The notes beneath the pieces were generated by a model that was not told the DNA's origin, searched no databases, and saw nothing but the letters and a program-made list of their open reading frames with translations. A stretch of DNA of 64,000 nt from positions 109,681-173,680 of the forward strand of contig NZ_VFSD01000012.1 in the NCBI RefSeq assembly GCF_014332515.1, given 5' to 3'. Numbering within the stretch: position 1 is the stretch's first letter; each line of letters begins with the position of its first letter. Source of the stretch: Pontibacter beigongshangensis. Lineage in GTDB: Bacteria; Bacteroidota; Bacteroidia; Cytophagales; Hymenobacteraceae. Positions 32,998 to 42,533 of the stretch are shown here, piece by piece. Position numbers and translations under genes: made by a program.

Positions 32998-34301
32998 TTT
33001 TTGCTGATTTTGAAATGAGATAGAAAATGCCTGGCAGATGTGCTACTCAGCAGCAGATAGAGCAGAAACGGGAGGAACACGATTCTGTAGCGGCTTAAAG
33101 TGCCTAAGTTTGGCATGCTAAAAGCCAGCAGTACGCCCATAACCACTATATAAAACAGAGCTGCCAGTAGTAAGTGCCAATCCTGGCCTGGTTTTATCCT
33201 TTTATGGATTGCATCTTTACAGGCAAGGAGCAGCAAGAGGAGGAGAAAAGTATTTTCTGCGGCAGCCACCAGGGTTAAGGGGTTATATACTTCCCAGATA
33301 AAGGGCTTTAGCAGTATACCAAAGAAAGCGAGCGGGGCGTGCAGCGCGAAACTTAAGTAGGTTGGCTCTAAGGCAGGCAAATAAATTCCCGGCTTCCCTT
33401 CCGGAACGACACTGTATTTCAGGTAATTCTCGTAAACCGATACTGGCAACTGGCTGAAATTTAAGTTATAGTTAAGCTGAGAAGCGATTAACACAACACC
33501 TGCGAACAGCAAAACGCCCATACCTGACTTCAGATAAATATTTAATCTGCCCACAGTTTCTGATTTGCATAGAATTCTTAAAATGAAAGCCAGAAGCAGA
33601 AATGCGACTACGGCTATTGCTACAAAATATTTTACATACCACATCACCAGAGCCCCGCTTAGCGCCAGTATAAAATACTTTATTCTGTGTTGCAGGTTCT
33701 GCGGCCGGTACAGCTCCAGAAAGCCGCCTACGCACAATCCCATACCACCCATAATAAAACTTTCTTTTAGAACACCGGATGACCAGAATACCACCGAAGG
33801 GAAAAACAGAAATGCCAGAACCGCTGCCTCTGTTGTACCAGAGAAATGTGTACTGAGCTTATTCACCAGAAACCACATGCCACCGAAACTAAACAAAGAG
33901 AGATATAGTGTACTGAAAAAATAATTTCCTCCGGTTAATGCCAGCGGGATGCTTACCAGCTTTACCGTGTTCCAGGCACTGCTATAATAAGGTACCTGCA
34001 CACCTGCCAGTGGGCTCTGCTGCGGCACAGTATCTAAGAACAGATACTCCAGGTACGCCTGTAGCCCGTACTTATCTAAGAGAGCGGCTCCCCAAAGTCC
34101 TCTTCTATTGTACAGGAGCGTATCTCCTTCTTTGTAATAATAAAAGTATAGCACGCCTAACAGCAACCCTGCCACCAGTTTAAGTAGCAGCGCCGGATAA
34201 AAATAAGGTTTCAGATGTGTTGGCCGGCATAGCCTATGCAGGTATAGCACAAGTGCAGAAAGCAAGACAACATTTAGGAAGAAAAGAATCAGCTGGCTCA
34301 C
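32994..34301 (-). CDS. Polytopic membrane protein of unknown function
   Basis: The 435-aa protein has about ten hydrophobic segments spread from residue 5 to the C-terminus. Between the second and third is a longer loop (YNRRGLWGAALLDKYGLQAYLEYLFLDTVPQQSP) facing the periplasm or cytoplasm. The layout resembles GT-C glycosyltransferase-type or EpsG-like polymer membrane proteins, without a clear catalytic signature. It overlaps DUF2851 upstream and the amidase-like gene downstream by 4 bp each, so all three are one operon. Confidence 0.75.
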   Translation of the reverse strand: MSQLILFFLNVVLLSALVLYLHRLCRPTHLKPYFYPALLLKLVAGLLLGVLYFYYYKEGDTLLYNRRGLWGAALLDKYGLQAYLEYLFLDTVPQQSPLAGVQVPYYSSAWNTVKLVSIPLALTGGNYFFSTLYLSLFSFGGMWFLVNKLSTHFSGTTEAAVLAFLFFPSVVFWSSGVLKESFIMGGMGLCVGGFLELYRPQNLQHRIKYFILALSGALVMWYVKYFVAIAVVAFLLLAFILRILCKSETVGRLNIYLKSGMGVLLFAGVVLIASQLNYNLNFSQLPVSVYENYLKYSVVPEGKPGIYLPALEPTYLSFALHAPLAFFGILLKPFIWEVYNPLTLVAAAENTFLLLLLLLACKDAIHKRIKPGQDWHLLLAALFYIVVMGVLLAFSMPNLGTLSRYRIVFLPFLLYLLLSSTSARHFLSHFKISKK

Positions 34302-35590
34302 GCAGTAGCAGGACTTTGTTTCAGTATCTTATGCCCGATGGCACAACGAAGGCAGTGCAACGGCTGGCAGTACCGCTGAAACAGCCCAATGGCCGCCTGG
34401 TTGTCTGCTGCCGAAACCGCTTTCCAGCCCAGTTCCTCGTACTGCCGCGTAATTCTGTTCGATGCTTCTTTCACCTTCTCCAGCAAGTATACGGCTTTCT
34501 CCAGATATGCTCGTTCCTGTGTGTACTGGGCATAGGCTGCCAGCAACGGAACAGCCACATTGATGATGAGGTTATGCACGCTGCTTTTGCCGATGGACGT
34601 ATGTTCGGAGGCTGTTTCGCGGCCAATCATGTAGTGCTGCTGCCAGTACGCCGACACCGGCTGCATAAACAGCCCTTCGTACGCCTTCACATCCTTCGCC
34701 TCTATCAGCCTGGAAAACAACTGCTGATGCGCTGCCAGCACCGCTGCCAGCTGGGCCAGCCGCACCGTCGGGAAGTTGGCAGGGCGCAGGCGCAGAAAGT
34801 TCCAGTGCTGCCGCTCCAGGCCGGGCTGCAGCTGGTGCTTGTGGCGCAGAAAGCTGAATTCCTTTACAAGGTTACGGGGATACTCCTCCTCCGGCACCTC
34901 CTGCTCCAGGAAACCTGCCTGGCCATACAACAGGGCCTCTACCTGGAACAGTGACTGGCGGTGTTTTCGCACTACTGCCAGGGGCAGTTCCCGGGCCAGC
35001 CGCTCAAATGGCACCTGGTTAATCTTAAAGCCGAAGCCTTTGCACAACAGTTCGTAAGCCGTTTGCTCCCAGTCGCTGCCGTTTTGCGTCAGGTTCTGCA
35101 GGATGGAGGCTCCCTTCTGCTCCAGGCGCTCCACCAGGGTGCGCTCCATCATGGCTGTTTTGGTAATTTCGGGTACAGATGGCCAGAAGGCGGCACAGGG
35201 AATGGTGCTCCCAGATTTTTGCAGCTGCTGGTAAGTTTGCAGCATCCCGGGCTTTACCCTGTTTTTCAGTTCCAGCAAGGGCACCAGGGTGCCATCACGG
35301 CGGTGCACGGGTTTATCGGCCTCCCACACCACATGCAGCACTACCTGGTCATAACGCGGGTCTTCCTGGTGCTGGTGGCGGTGCCAGTCTGAGGCCCTGA
35401 CATGGATTTCGGCGCTGCCAGACCACTCCACTTCCCCCACCCGCAGGCGTGCCTCCAGAAAATCGGGGCCGGCATCGGAGTTCGCAAAGCCCACCCGCAG
35501 CACCTGCAGCGGCTCGCCTGCCGCCGTACTAAGCGCCGATTTATCAAAATACTGGTACTGCCAGAGGTAAGCCAGAAAATCTTCTTTCAT
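34298..35590 (-). CDS. DUF2851 family protein
   Basis: The 430-aa protein begins MKEDFLAYLWQYQYFDKSALST and includes AGPDFLEARLRVGEVEWSGSAEIHVRASDWHRHQHQEDPRYDQVVLHVVWEAD. These match DUF2851, a family widespread in Bacteroidota. No function is established. The central part is helical and ends with a Cys-containing segment (YCQPLHCLRCAIGHKIL) that may bind metal. It is the first gene of the leftward three- or four-gene operon. Confidence 0.88.
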   Translation of the reverse strand: MKEDFLAYLWQYQYFDKSALSTAAGEPLQVLRVGFANSDAGPDFLEARLRVGEVEWSGSAEIHVRASDWHRHQHQEDPRYDQVVLHVVWEADKPVHRRDGTLVPLLELKNRVKPGMLQTYQQLQKSGSTIPCAAFWPSVPEITKTAMMERTLVERLEQKGASILQNLTQNGSDWEQTAYELLCKGFGFKINQVPFERLARELPLAVVRKHRQSLFQVEALLYGQAGFLEQEVPEEEYPRNLVKEFSFLRHKHQLQPGLERQHWNFLRLRPANFPTVRLAQLAAVLAAHQQLFSRLIEAKDVKAYEGLFMQPVSAYWQQHYMIGRETASEHTSIGKSSVHNLIINVAVPLLAAYAQYTQERAYLEKAVYLLEKVKEASNRITRQYEELGWKAVSAADNQAAIGLFQRYCQPLHCLRCAIGHKILKQSPATA

Positions 35591-35710
35591 GCTGTAAGCG
35601 GTGCAAGTTCTATAGGTAATAATACAGCAAAAGACGGAGAAGTGAAAACGGAAGTGCTGGTGGCGGAGATGTTTTTTATTCCTTTAGAAAGAGAATGCAT
35701 AGAGTATTGC

Positions 35711-36082
35711 TTACTCTACCCTTGCCCTTATCCACTCTGTTATGCTCTCTGTAGAAAGCTCACCTTTGGCGATGGCTATCACAAAGTCATATTTTTCGTC
35801 CTGATGAGCCACAATATCCTGATTGGCTTGCAGCAGAATGAGTCTCATTAATACATAGCCAGTTCTCTTGTTACCATCAACAAAGGGATGGTTCAAAAGA
35901 ATGCTTTCAATGATGGCGGCTGCTTTTTCGATGGGAGTCGGATACAGTTCTACTGTATCAAAAGTTGCATAGGGCCTCTTAAGGGCAGCATCTAAAGCAC
36001 CAAAGTCTCTGATGCCTTTTGCACCTCCAAACTCATCAATAAGAAGATTATGTATTAGCTCAACCTCTTTAACAGTGATCAT
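35711..36082 (-). CDS. doc: Death-on-curing (Doc) type toxin
   Basis: The 123-aa protein carries the Fic/Doc motif HPFVDGNKR at residues 65-73. The KR end is typical of Doc kinases, which inactivate EF-Tu by phosphorylation, rather than the GNGR of AMP-transferring Fic enzymes. EF-Tu as target is known for P1 Doc; for this protein it is inference. The length fits the Doc family. It overlaps the putative antitoxin gene by 4 bp and is translated after it. The pair sits between DUF2851 and pyrF, and no mobile element was seen nearby. Confidence 0.9.
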   Translation of the reverse strand: MITVKEVELIHNLLIDEFGGAKGIRDFGALDAALKRPYATFDTVELYPTPIEKAAAIIESILLNHPFVDGNKRTGYVLMRLILLQANQDIVAHQDEKYDFVIAIAKGELSTESITEWIRARVE

Positions 36083-36273
36083 TGAGCAAGCCTTTTCAAC
36101 AATTCTCTATCTTCTTCTAATATCTTTTTAAGGTGCTGGTTTGCATTAATCTGGCTTTTGTTCTTTACCTGCATTTCTTTCAAATAAAGAAGTATAGTAT
36201 CAAGCTGATCCTCAGGCACCTGATCTATAACCTTTTGAATTTCTCTCTTTATCTCTTCAGCTTCCATTTTCAT
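36079..36273 (-). CDS. Putative antitoxin partner of Doc
   Basis: The 64-aa protein is highly charged and mostly helical (EAEEIKREIQKVIDQVPEDQLDTILLYLKEM, then EEDRELLKRLAQ). It lies directly upstream of doc and overlaps it by 4 bp, the usual antitoxin position. It does not show the Phd beta-hairpin DNA-binding fold that usually partners Doc, so it may be another antitoxin class. Function is inferred from position and size only. Confidence 0.7.
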   Translation of the reverse strand: MKMEAEEIKREIQKVIDQVPEDQLDTILLYLKEMQVKNKSQINANQHLKKILEEDRELLKRLAQ

Positions 36274-36368
36274 ATTCCTTACAATTTAAATAAACGGGAC
36301 AAAATCATGACTAGTTCACTCTAAAGTCTATAACGAAACATAACCGGATTAGACAAGAGACCCCACCC

Positions 36369-37190
36369 CTACAGAAACTTCTCCAGGTACTGTGCCATTT
36401 CCTGTTGCACTTCCAGGGCGGCTGCGCGGGCTTTGTCGGCAAAGTCGCGGCCGGAGGAGGCGTAGATAATGGCGCGGGTGGAGTTCACCAGCAGCCCGCA
36501 TTGCTTGTTCATACCCAGGCGCGAAATGTCTTCCAGGCTGCCGCCCTGCGCACCCACTCCCGGCACCAGCAGGAAACTATCGGGCACGATGGTTCGCACG
36601 CGCTCCACAAAGTCGGCACGCGTGGCACCTACCACATACATCATCTGGTCGGGCGTGGCCCAGGTAGCGCTCGTTTTCAGCACCTGCTCAAACAGGTATT
36701 CTGGCTCCCCGTCTTTCAGCGTCAGCAGCTGGAAATCCTGGCTGCCGGGGTTGGAGGTCAGGGCAAGCAGGATCACCCATTTCCCTTCCTTCCGCAGAAA
36801 AGGTTTTACAGAATCGGAGCCCATATACGGCGCTACCGTGATGGAGTCGAATGACATGGTATCGAAGAAGGCGCGGGCGTAGAGCTCGGAGGTGTTCCCG
36901 ATGTCGCCACGCTTGGCATCGGCAATGGTGAAGATGTTCTGCGGGATGTGCTGCAGCGTTTTGGCCAGACTCACCCACCCGGCCGGTCCCTGCGCTTCAT
37001 AAAAGGCAATGTTGGGCTTATAGGCTACACACAGATCGGCGGTAGCCTCAATTATCTGGCGGTTAAACTCAAAAACAGGATCTTCTGCGTCGAGCAGGTG
37101 CTCGGGCAACTTCTCGGGGTCGGTGTCCAGGCCTACGCACAAGTACGATTTCTTCTGGAGGATCTGTTCAAATAGCTGGGCTCTCGTCAT
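36369..37190 (-). CDS. pyrF: Orotidine-5'-phosphate decarboxylase
   Basis: PyrF converts OMP to UMP, the last step of de novo pyrimidine synthesis. The 273-aa protein shows the active-site motif [19 protein letters not shown] and the upstream [16 protein letters not shown]. It is the longer family type that carries an extra C-terminal region compared with the classic 230-aa form. The frame continues to 37220 only with a TTG codon. The ATG at 37190 gives [22 protein letters not shown], which I prefer, and a -7 element sits at 37218-37225. Confidence 0.95.
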   Translation of the reverse strand: MTRAQLFEQILQKKSYLCVGLDTDPEKLPEHLLDAEDPVFEFNRQIIEATADLCVAYKPNIAFYEAQGPAGWVSLAKTLQHIPQNIFTIADAKRGDIGNTSELYARAFFDTMSFDSITVAPYMGSDSVKPFLRKEGKWVILLALTSNPGSQDFQLLTLKDGEPEYLFEQVLKTSATWATPDQMMYVVGATRADFVERVRTIVPDSFLLVPGVGAQGGSLEDISRLGMNKQCGLLVNSTRAIIYASSGRDFADKARAAALEVQQEMAQYLEKFL

Positions 37191-37217
37191 GGGCTGAAAA
37201 AGGTTGTTGAGGAGTGG

Positions 37218-37225
37218 CAAAGCTA
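37218..37225 (-). promoter_or_regulatory. Candidate pyrF -7 element (TAGCTTTG)
   Basis: A TAnnTTTG match on the minus strand 28 bp upstream of the ATG at 37190. It also argues against a start at 37220, which it would overlap. Confidence 0.5.
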
Positions 37226-37346
37226 CGTTTTTCGGGGCGTGCTAAAAAGTTTTAACGGCAGAAGCTTTGCCGGCACCAGCTGTTTTTTTCTGATCTCATG
37301 CCACCTCCAGCCCACCACCACGCTTCTTCATGAACCAGCCACGAAG

Positions 37347-37450
37347 GCATGGCCAATTCAAAAATAAGAAATTAGAAATTATGGCAGATGTGCTCTCTGG
37401 CTGTTTTACAAGCATCAGATCTTTCTAAAAATCAAATTGGAGGAGCACTC
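37347..37450 (-). repeat. Module E body
   Basis: The reverse complement aligns with 14712-14817, sharing GTGCTCCT, AATTTGATTT and GCCATAATTT blocks. It stands next to core copy 16. Confidence 0.55.
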
Positions 37451-37459
37451 GTGTCAGCA

Positions 37460-37489
37460 ATTATTTGAATAAAAATGGACCTCCGGAGG
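37460..37489 (-). repeat. Intergenic core repeat, copy 16
   Basis: ATTTGAAT and CCTCCGGAGG, 18 bp apart, followed by GGCTGCTCCTGCTG. It lies beyond the lolA terminator, in the lolA direction. Confidence 0.9.
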
Positions 37490-37534
37490 AAAACGGCTGC
37501 TCCTGCTGAACAACCATACATCTGTACTGAAGTA

Positions 37535-37576
37535 AAAAGCGGCAGGCTGCCCTAACCGGGACAACCTGCCGCTTTT
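37535..37576 (-). terminator. Intrinsic terminator after ftsK-lolA
   Basis: A 12-bp perfect stem (AAAAGCGGCAGG with CCTGCCGCTTTT) has an 18-nt loop. It starts 22 bp past the lolA stop and its leftward side ends in TTTTTACTT. Confidence 0.88.
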
Positions 37577-37598
37577 GTTGAGTAATGGCCGGATAGTA

Positions 37599-38243
37599 TT
37601 ATCTCAGGTCCACTACGGTTACTCCTTTATGCTTGGCTCTGTTAAAGGTGAATGCGTCGGTGGCCAGGCTAGGGTTTGCCTGAAAGTTTAAGATGGCGTA
37701 GGTATAGCGGTTGCCGTTGTTGCGGAACATTTGCCATTTCTTCAGGGTATTGTCTTTCTGATTGATGAAGAGTCTCACCTTGAAGATGGGGTTGCTCCTA
37801 TCTTCCGGGGCCAGTTCAATTACGTCGTACTTTTGGTTTCCTTCGGTTTCGGTGCCGGCGTACGCGTATTTGTAGCCTTTCTTATACATCTCGAAAATCT
37901 TGCCCGGCGACATGGCTTCTGCCTCCGCATCGGTTTCTGTGATGGTTACCTCGTTCACATCCTGCAGGTAGGTCCACATGACCTTGCCATCGTTGATAAT
38001 TTCCTGGCCGCTTATGCTAAGGTGATATTTGGGCCCGCTCACCAGAATGTCGCCTTCCATGGTTTCTTTTACCTTGGAGGAAGGATTCTCCATCGTCTGC
38101 GCAAAGGTCGCTTTAAAGGCCTTCATGCTCTTGTACTTGGCACTCATCTGGTTCAGGATCTTGCCAGCCTGGGGGTCCTGCTGCGCACTTGCCAGATTCA
38201 CGAATGTCAACACCATCAGCAGAACAGATAATAATTTTCTCAT
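37599..38243 (-). CDS. lolA: Outer-membrane lipoprotein carrier LolA
   Basis: LolA carries lipoproteins through the periplasm from the Lol ABC transporter to the outer membrane. The 214-aa protein has a cleavable signal peptide (about 1-20, ending SAQ). The fold is an unclosed beta-barrel, with AFKATFAQTMENPSSKVKETMEGDILVSGPKYHLSI and GKVMWTYLQDVNEVTITE as the core. It starts 23 bp after ftsK, so both form an operon, and it is followed by a terminator at 37535-37576. Confidence 0.93.
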   Translation of the reverse strand: MRKLLSVLLMVLTFVNLASAQQDPQAGKILNQMSAKYKSMKAFKATFAQTMENPSSKVKETMEGDILVSGPKYHLSISGQEIINDGKVMWTYLQDVNEVTITETDAEAEAMSPGKIFEMYKKGYKYAYAGTETEGNQKYDVIELAPEDRSNPIFKVRLFINQKDNTLKKWQMFRNNGNRYTYAILNFQANPSLATDAFTFNRAKHKGVTVVDLR

Positions 38244-38266
38244 GTCGGTAATTTCGGTTTTGTTAC

Positions 38267-40936
38267 TTACCCCATCGTATTCAATAACTGTTCCAAACTG
38301 TATTCGTCCGTAATTAAAACTTCGCGGGCTTTGCTGCCTTCAAACGGACCTACTATGCCGGCCGACTCCAACTGATCGATCAGGCGACCAGCGCGGTTGT
38401 AGCCCAGCTTAAGGCGGCGCTGCAAGAGCGAGGTGCTGCCCTGCTGGTGCTGCACAATAATACGGGCTGCCTCCTCAAACATCGGGTCGCGCTGCGACGG
38501 ATCAAAATCTGTTTTCTCAGTGCCACTTTCGTCGCCTACAAACTCTGGCAACAGGTAGGCATCGTTGTAGCCCTGCTGGTTTCCGATAAAGTCGCAGATG
38601 CGGTCCACTTCAGGTGTATCCACAAAAGCACACTGAATACGCACCATATCCGACCCGATAGAGAAGAGCATATCGCCCTGGCCTATCAGCTGGTCAGCCC
38701 CACCGGCATCCAGAATGGTGCGGGAGTCTATTTTGGAAGTTACTTTAAAAGAGATACGCGCCGGGAAGTTGGCTTTGATAATACCCGTGATCACGTTCAC
38801 CGACGGTCGCTGCGTGGCCACCACCAAGTGAATGCCAATGGCACGGGCCAGCTGGGCGAGACGGGCAATCGGTGTTTCCACTTCTTTACCGGCCGTCATC
38901 ATCAGGTCGGCTAACTCGTCTATCACCAGCACGATGAACGGCATAAATTTGTGTCCCTTTTTGGGATTCAGCTTTCGCTCCACAAATTTGCGGTTGTACT
39001 CCTTCAGGTTACGGCAGCCGGCATCTTTGAGCAGGTCGTAGCGCTGGTCCATCTCCATACAGAGCGAGTTGAGCGTGTTTACCACCTTTTTGGTGTCGGT
39101 GATAATGGCTTCTTCACTATCGGGGAGTTTGGCCAGGAAGTGGCGCTCGATCTTGTTAAAGAGCGAGAGCTCCACCTTTTTAGGGTCTACGAGTACAAAC
39201 TTGAGCTGCGAGGGGTGGCGCTTATAGAGCAAAGAGGTGAGGATGGCGTTCAGCCCGACAGACTTACCCTGCCCGGTGGCACCCGCCATAAGCAGGTGTG
39301 GCATTTTGGCCAGATCGGTAATAAACACCTCGTTGGTAATGGTCCGGCCAAAGGCGATCGGCAGGTCCATGTCGCTTTTCATGAACTTCTCGGTAGAGAG
39401 AATGGATTTGATCGAGACCATCTCCTTCTTGGTATTCGGCACTTCAATACCGATGGTACCTTTGCCCGGAATTGGCGCGATAATACGGATGCCCAGGGCA
39501 GCGAGGCTTAGGGCGATATCATCTTCCAGGTTCTTGATCTTAGAGATCCGCACACCCGCATCCGGCACAATTTCATAGAGGGTAACCGTTGGGCCGATGG
39601 TGGCTTTGATGCTGGCAATGCCGATGTTGTAGTTGCCCAGCGTCTCCACAATCTTGTCGGAGTTGGCTTTCAGTTCCTCGCTAGTTACCTGTATTTTGTT
39701 GGCGCCGTAGTCGTTGAGCAGGTCAATGGTCGGGTACTGGTAGCGGGCCAGGTCCAGCGTTGGGTCGTAGTTCTCCATCTCCACTCCCATGGCTTCTTCC
39801 GGCATTTCATCTATTTCCAGGTCTATCGGTTCTGGCTCAGGCTTTTTAAAAGGCTCTATTTCTTCTTCCGGCTCCTCAGGAAGCGGAGAATTAATCTCCA
39901 GTTCCAGCGTAGGCGGCAGATTTGGTTTGGCCGGTGGGCGCGGCTCCGCCTTCAGGGTGCTCAGCTCTATTTCCAGAGCCCGGTTTATGGCTTCTTCCTC
40001 AGCCTCATCCAGGTCCTCTTCTTCCTCATACTCCTCGTCGAGGTAGGCATCATCTTCCTCCAGCACCTCCTCTTCCTCCGGCTCTTCTTCCTCTTCCAGC
40101 GAGGCAGCCGGGTTAGCATAGTGGTTTACGCCGCGTGTTTTAGCATTTATCACCTCGCCCAGCGAGGAAGAATTGCCTCTGTCAACCTCTACCTTATCGG
40201 TATCGGACATTAACAACTTGCTCCAGTTGATGCTGGTGATGTTGAAGAAGAAGATCAGGAAGGCCACCAGCAGAAAAGCCAGCAAAGGGCCAGTGCCCCA
40301 GTTAATGAGGCTGGTAAGCCAGATGGCAGACTCTACCCCAATGCCTCCGGCCAGAAAACCCAGCTGATCGACTTTGTCTGTTACCAGCACGGTGTACCCC
40401 ATAGCCAGGCTGAGCCACAGCATCGAAAAACAGCAGAAATTAAGCACGTGCGACAGAGAGAGTGTGAGCCGCCTGAACACGATGCGGCAACCGGTAATAA
40501 AGGTAATCGGGATGATAAAAAAAGCGCCGATGCCCAGCCACTCATAAATGAACAGGTGCGACACATAGGCGCCGAACAACCCGAGCCAGTTCTCCGCCTC
40601 CTGCCCCGACTGCTTCAGGGTGGTGCCGTTTACCGACTCCACCACGCTCTGATCGGCCTGGCCTGTGAACAGGTAAGAGACAAAAGCTATAGTTAGAAAA
40701 AAGGAAATAAGCAGGAAAAAGAAGCCTACAAACAGCTTTAGCCGCTTATCTTTCAGAAAGGCAAACTCAAAACGGGGCAGCGCGATTCTGGGCAGTTTAA
40801 ACGAGAACTTCTTCTTCTCCTTCTTTGGTTTTGCGCCTGCAGGTGTATTTGCTTTACGTGGTTCGTTGCGTCCTCGTACCTCATTTCTTGCCCGCCCTGC
40901 GTTCACCGCATCGTTTCTGTAAGTGTTCTTTGCCAT
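38267..40936 (-). CDS. ftsK: DNA translocase FtsK/SpoIIIE
   Basis: FtsK pumps chromosome DNA at the division septum and activates XerCD recombination. The 889-aa protein has four N-terminal membrane segments (about 70-230). A highly acidic linker follows (about 275-330, almost all Glu/Asp). The motor has Walker A GATGQGKS and Walker B FIVLVIDELADLMM. The C-terminal gamma winged helix (STSLLQRRLKLGYNRAGRLIDQLE) reads KOPS-like polarity sequences. Its xerD partner is about 5 kb away. The linker is short compared with E. coli FtsK and unusually acidic. Confidence 0.97.
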   Translation of the reverse strand: MAKNTYRNDAVNAGRARNEVRGRNEPRKANTPAGAKPKKEKKKFSFKLPRIALPRFEFAFLKDKRLKLFVGFFFLLISFFLTIAFVSYLFTGQADQSVVESVNGTTLKQSGQEAENWLGLFGAYVSHLFIYEWLGIGAFFIIPITFITGCRIVFRRLTLSLSHVLNFCCFSMLWLSLAMGYTVLVTDKVDQLGFLAGGIGVESAIWLTSLINWGTGPLLAFLLVAFLIFFFNITSINWSKLLMSDTDKVEVDRGNSSSLGEVINAKTRGVNHYANPAASLEEEEEPEEEEVLEEDDAYLDEEYEEEEDLDEAEEEAINRALEIELSTLKAEPRPPAKPNLPPTLELEINSPLPEEPEEEIEPFKKPEPEPIDLEIDEMPEEAMGVEMENYDPTLDLARYQYPTIDLLNDYGANKIQVTSEELKANSDKIVETLGNYNIGIASIKATIGPTVTLYEIVPDAGVRISKIKNLEDDIALSLAALGIRIIAPIPGKGTIGIEVPNTKKEMVSIKSILSTEKFMKSDMDLPIAFGRTITNEVFITDLAKMPHLLMAGATGQGKSVGLNAILTSLLYKRHPSQLKFVLVDPKKVELSLFNKIERHFLAKLPDSEEAIITDTKKVVNTLNSLCMEMDQRYDLLKDAGCRNLKEYNRKFVERKLNPKKGHKFMPFIVLVIDELADLMMTAGKEVETPIARLAQLARAIGIHLVVATQRPSVNVITGIIKANFPARISFKVTSKIDSRTILDAGGADQLIGQGDMLFSIGSDMVRIQCAFVDTPEVDRICDFIGNQQGYNDAYLLPEFVGDESGTEKTDFDPSQRDPMFEEAARIIVQHQQGSTSLLQRRLKLGYNRAGRLIDQLESAGIVGPFEGSKAREVLITDEYSLEQLLNTMG

Positions 40937-41013
40937 ACCCTCTACAAGTTAAGATTTCAAATTTACAATTTTTCAGGTGAAACCGTTCAGCAAAAAGGGC
41001 GCGTTTCCAAAAT

Positions 41014-42045
41014 TTATCCGGCCAGCAATTTCCTGTTGATCTGGCTGATGAGGGCAGGGCCTTCGTAGATAAAGCCGGTATAGAGCTGCACCAGGTCGGC
41101 GCCGGCCTGCAGCTTTTCCAGCGCATCGTCGGCCGTCATAATGCCTCCTACGCCTATGAGTTTGATCTCAGCGGGCAGGTGCTGGCGCAGGTACCGTATT
41201 ATTTCGGTTGAGCGTTTGGTAAGTGGTTTCCCGCTGAGGCCGCCTGCCCCCATCTCGTTTACGGTGGCACCTGGCATTGTAAGTCCTTCGCGGCTGATAG
41301 TGGTGTTAGTGGCAATAATACCGCTCAGTCTGGCCTCTATGGCTATTTCTATGATATCGTTGAGTTGAGACTCATTTAAATCTGGGGCAATTTTGAGCAG
41401 GATCGGCTTTGCTTTTGGCATTTTGCCGTTCTGCTCCTGCAGGGCCAGCAGCAGTTGCTTGAGGGGCTCCTTCTCCTGCAGGGCCCGCAGGTCCGGGGTG
41501 TTGGGCGAGCTCACGTTTACGGCAAAATAGTCTACCACGTCGTACAGCGCCTTAAAGCAGTAGAGGTAGTCGGAGGTGGCATCCTCGTTGGGCGTTACTT
41601 TGTTCTTGCCGATGTTGCCGCCCACAATCACCTTGCTCTTCCGGGTGCGCAGCCGTGCTGCGGCTTCCTCTACGCCGCCATTGTTAAAGCCCATCCGGTT
41701 GATGAGCGCCCCATCGGGTGGCAGCCTGAAAATACGGGGCTTCGGGTTACCCGGCTGTGGCTTGGGCGTAAGCGTGCCGATCTCGATAAAGCCAAAACCG
41801 AGGTTGGCAAACTCATCTATCAGCCGCGCATCCTTATCGAATCCTGCCGCCAAACCAACCGGGTTCGGAAATTTAATGCCGAACAGCTCCCGCTCCAGGC
41901 GCGGGTCCGTAACCTGAAACAGGCTGTTGCTGATAGTCTTGGAGAGCGGCAGCTTGTAGCCGGCTTTCAGGGCATCCACAATCAGGTAATGTACTTTTTC
42001 GGGATCTATTTTAAAAAGGAGCGGGCGAATAAGGGTTTTGTACAC
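41014..42045 (-). CDS. pyrD: Quinone-dependent dihydroorotate dehydrogenase
   Basis: The 343-aa class 2 enzyme oxidises dihydroorotate to orotate and reduces quinone at the cytoplasmic membrane. The N-terminal helix [27 protein letters not shown] is the membrane-associating part. [28 protein letters not shown] and a C-terminal [33 protein letters not shown] support the fold and FMN site. Together with pyrF about 5 kb away it belongs to pyrimidine synthesis, but the two are not in one operon. Confidence 0.96.
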   Translation of the reverse strand: MYKTLIRPLLFKIDPEKVHYLIVDALKAGYKLPLSKTISNSLFQVTDPRLERELFGIKFPNPVGLAAGFDKDARLIDEFANLGFGFIEIGTLTPKPQPGNPKPRIFRLPPDGALINRMGFNNGGVEEAAARLRTRKSKVIVGGNIGKNKVTPNEDATSDYLYCFKALYDVVDYFAVNVSSPNTPDLRALQEKEPLKQLLLALQEQNGKMPKAKPILLKIAPDLNESQLNDIIEIAIEARLSGIIATNTTISREGLTMPGATVNEMGAGGLSGKPLTKRSTEIIRYLRQHLPAEIKLIGVGGIMTADDALEKLQAGADLVQLYTGFIYEGPALISQINRKLLAG

Positions 42046-42074
42046 GGCAGCGTTGGGGGTTGGTTACAGGTAAG

Positions 42075-42082
42075 CAAAGATA
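42075..42082 (-). promoter_or_regulatory. Candidate pyrD -7 element (TATCTTTG)
   Basis: A TAnnTTTG match on the minus strand, 30 bp upstream of the pyrD start. Confidence 0.5.
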
Positions 42083-42174
42083 GAAAGTCAGGGACAATAA
42101 GCACGACTTACCTCTAAGATTTTGTTCCTGTTTCCGGAAGGAGGAAACGAGCCGCAGCACCAGCAGCAGAAGTG

Positions 42175-42204
42175 CCTCCGGAGGGGGTTTTTGATCTGAA
42201 TAAT
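42175..42204 (+). repeat. Intergenic core repeat, copy 17
   Basis: CCTCCGGAGG and ATCTGAAT, 18 bp apart, preceded by CAGCACCAGCAGCAG. It points against both flanking leftward genes. Confidence 0.85.
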
Positions 42205-42357
42205 TGGGGTGAGGCGCTAATGGCTTCATGTGCTGATGTGCTAATAAACCAACTGCCAGGCAACATTTGAACTGAAAAGTCCGAAAGAGCTGAAGAACTG
42301 ACCTTTGCTGGCTGCTGCTCCTGCCCCACACGAAGAGTAGCAGCAGGAGCAACAGAA

Positions 42358-42387
42358 CCTCCGGAGGCCTGTTTTCATTCCAATAAT
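42358..42387 (+). repeat. Intergenic core repeat, copy 18
   Basis: CCTCCGGAGG and ATTCCAAT, 18 bp apart, preceded by GTAGCAGCAGGAGCAACAG. It is a second direct copy in the same gap, also against the gene direction. Confidence 0.88.
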
Positions 42388-42533
42388 TTAGCGCCTGGTG
42401 CCTGTGCCAGTTTTTTTCAAGAAAAACAATGTTCTTGCTTAATCACTTCCAGGAGGCCGGAGGCAGCAGAATAACCGGCACGAGCGGAGACGTTCGCGCC
42501 ATCATAATTTTTGATTTCTAACTTGGCGAAGCC

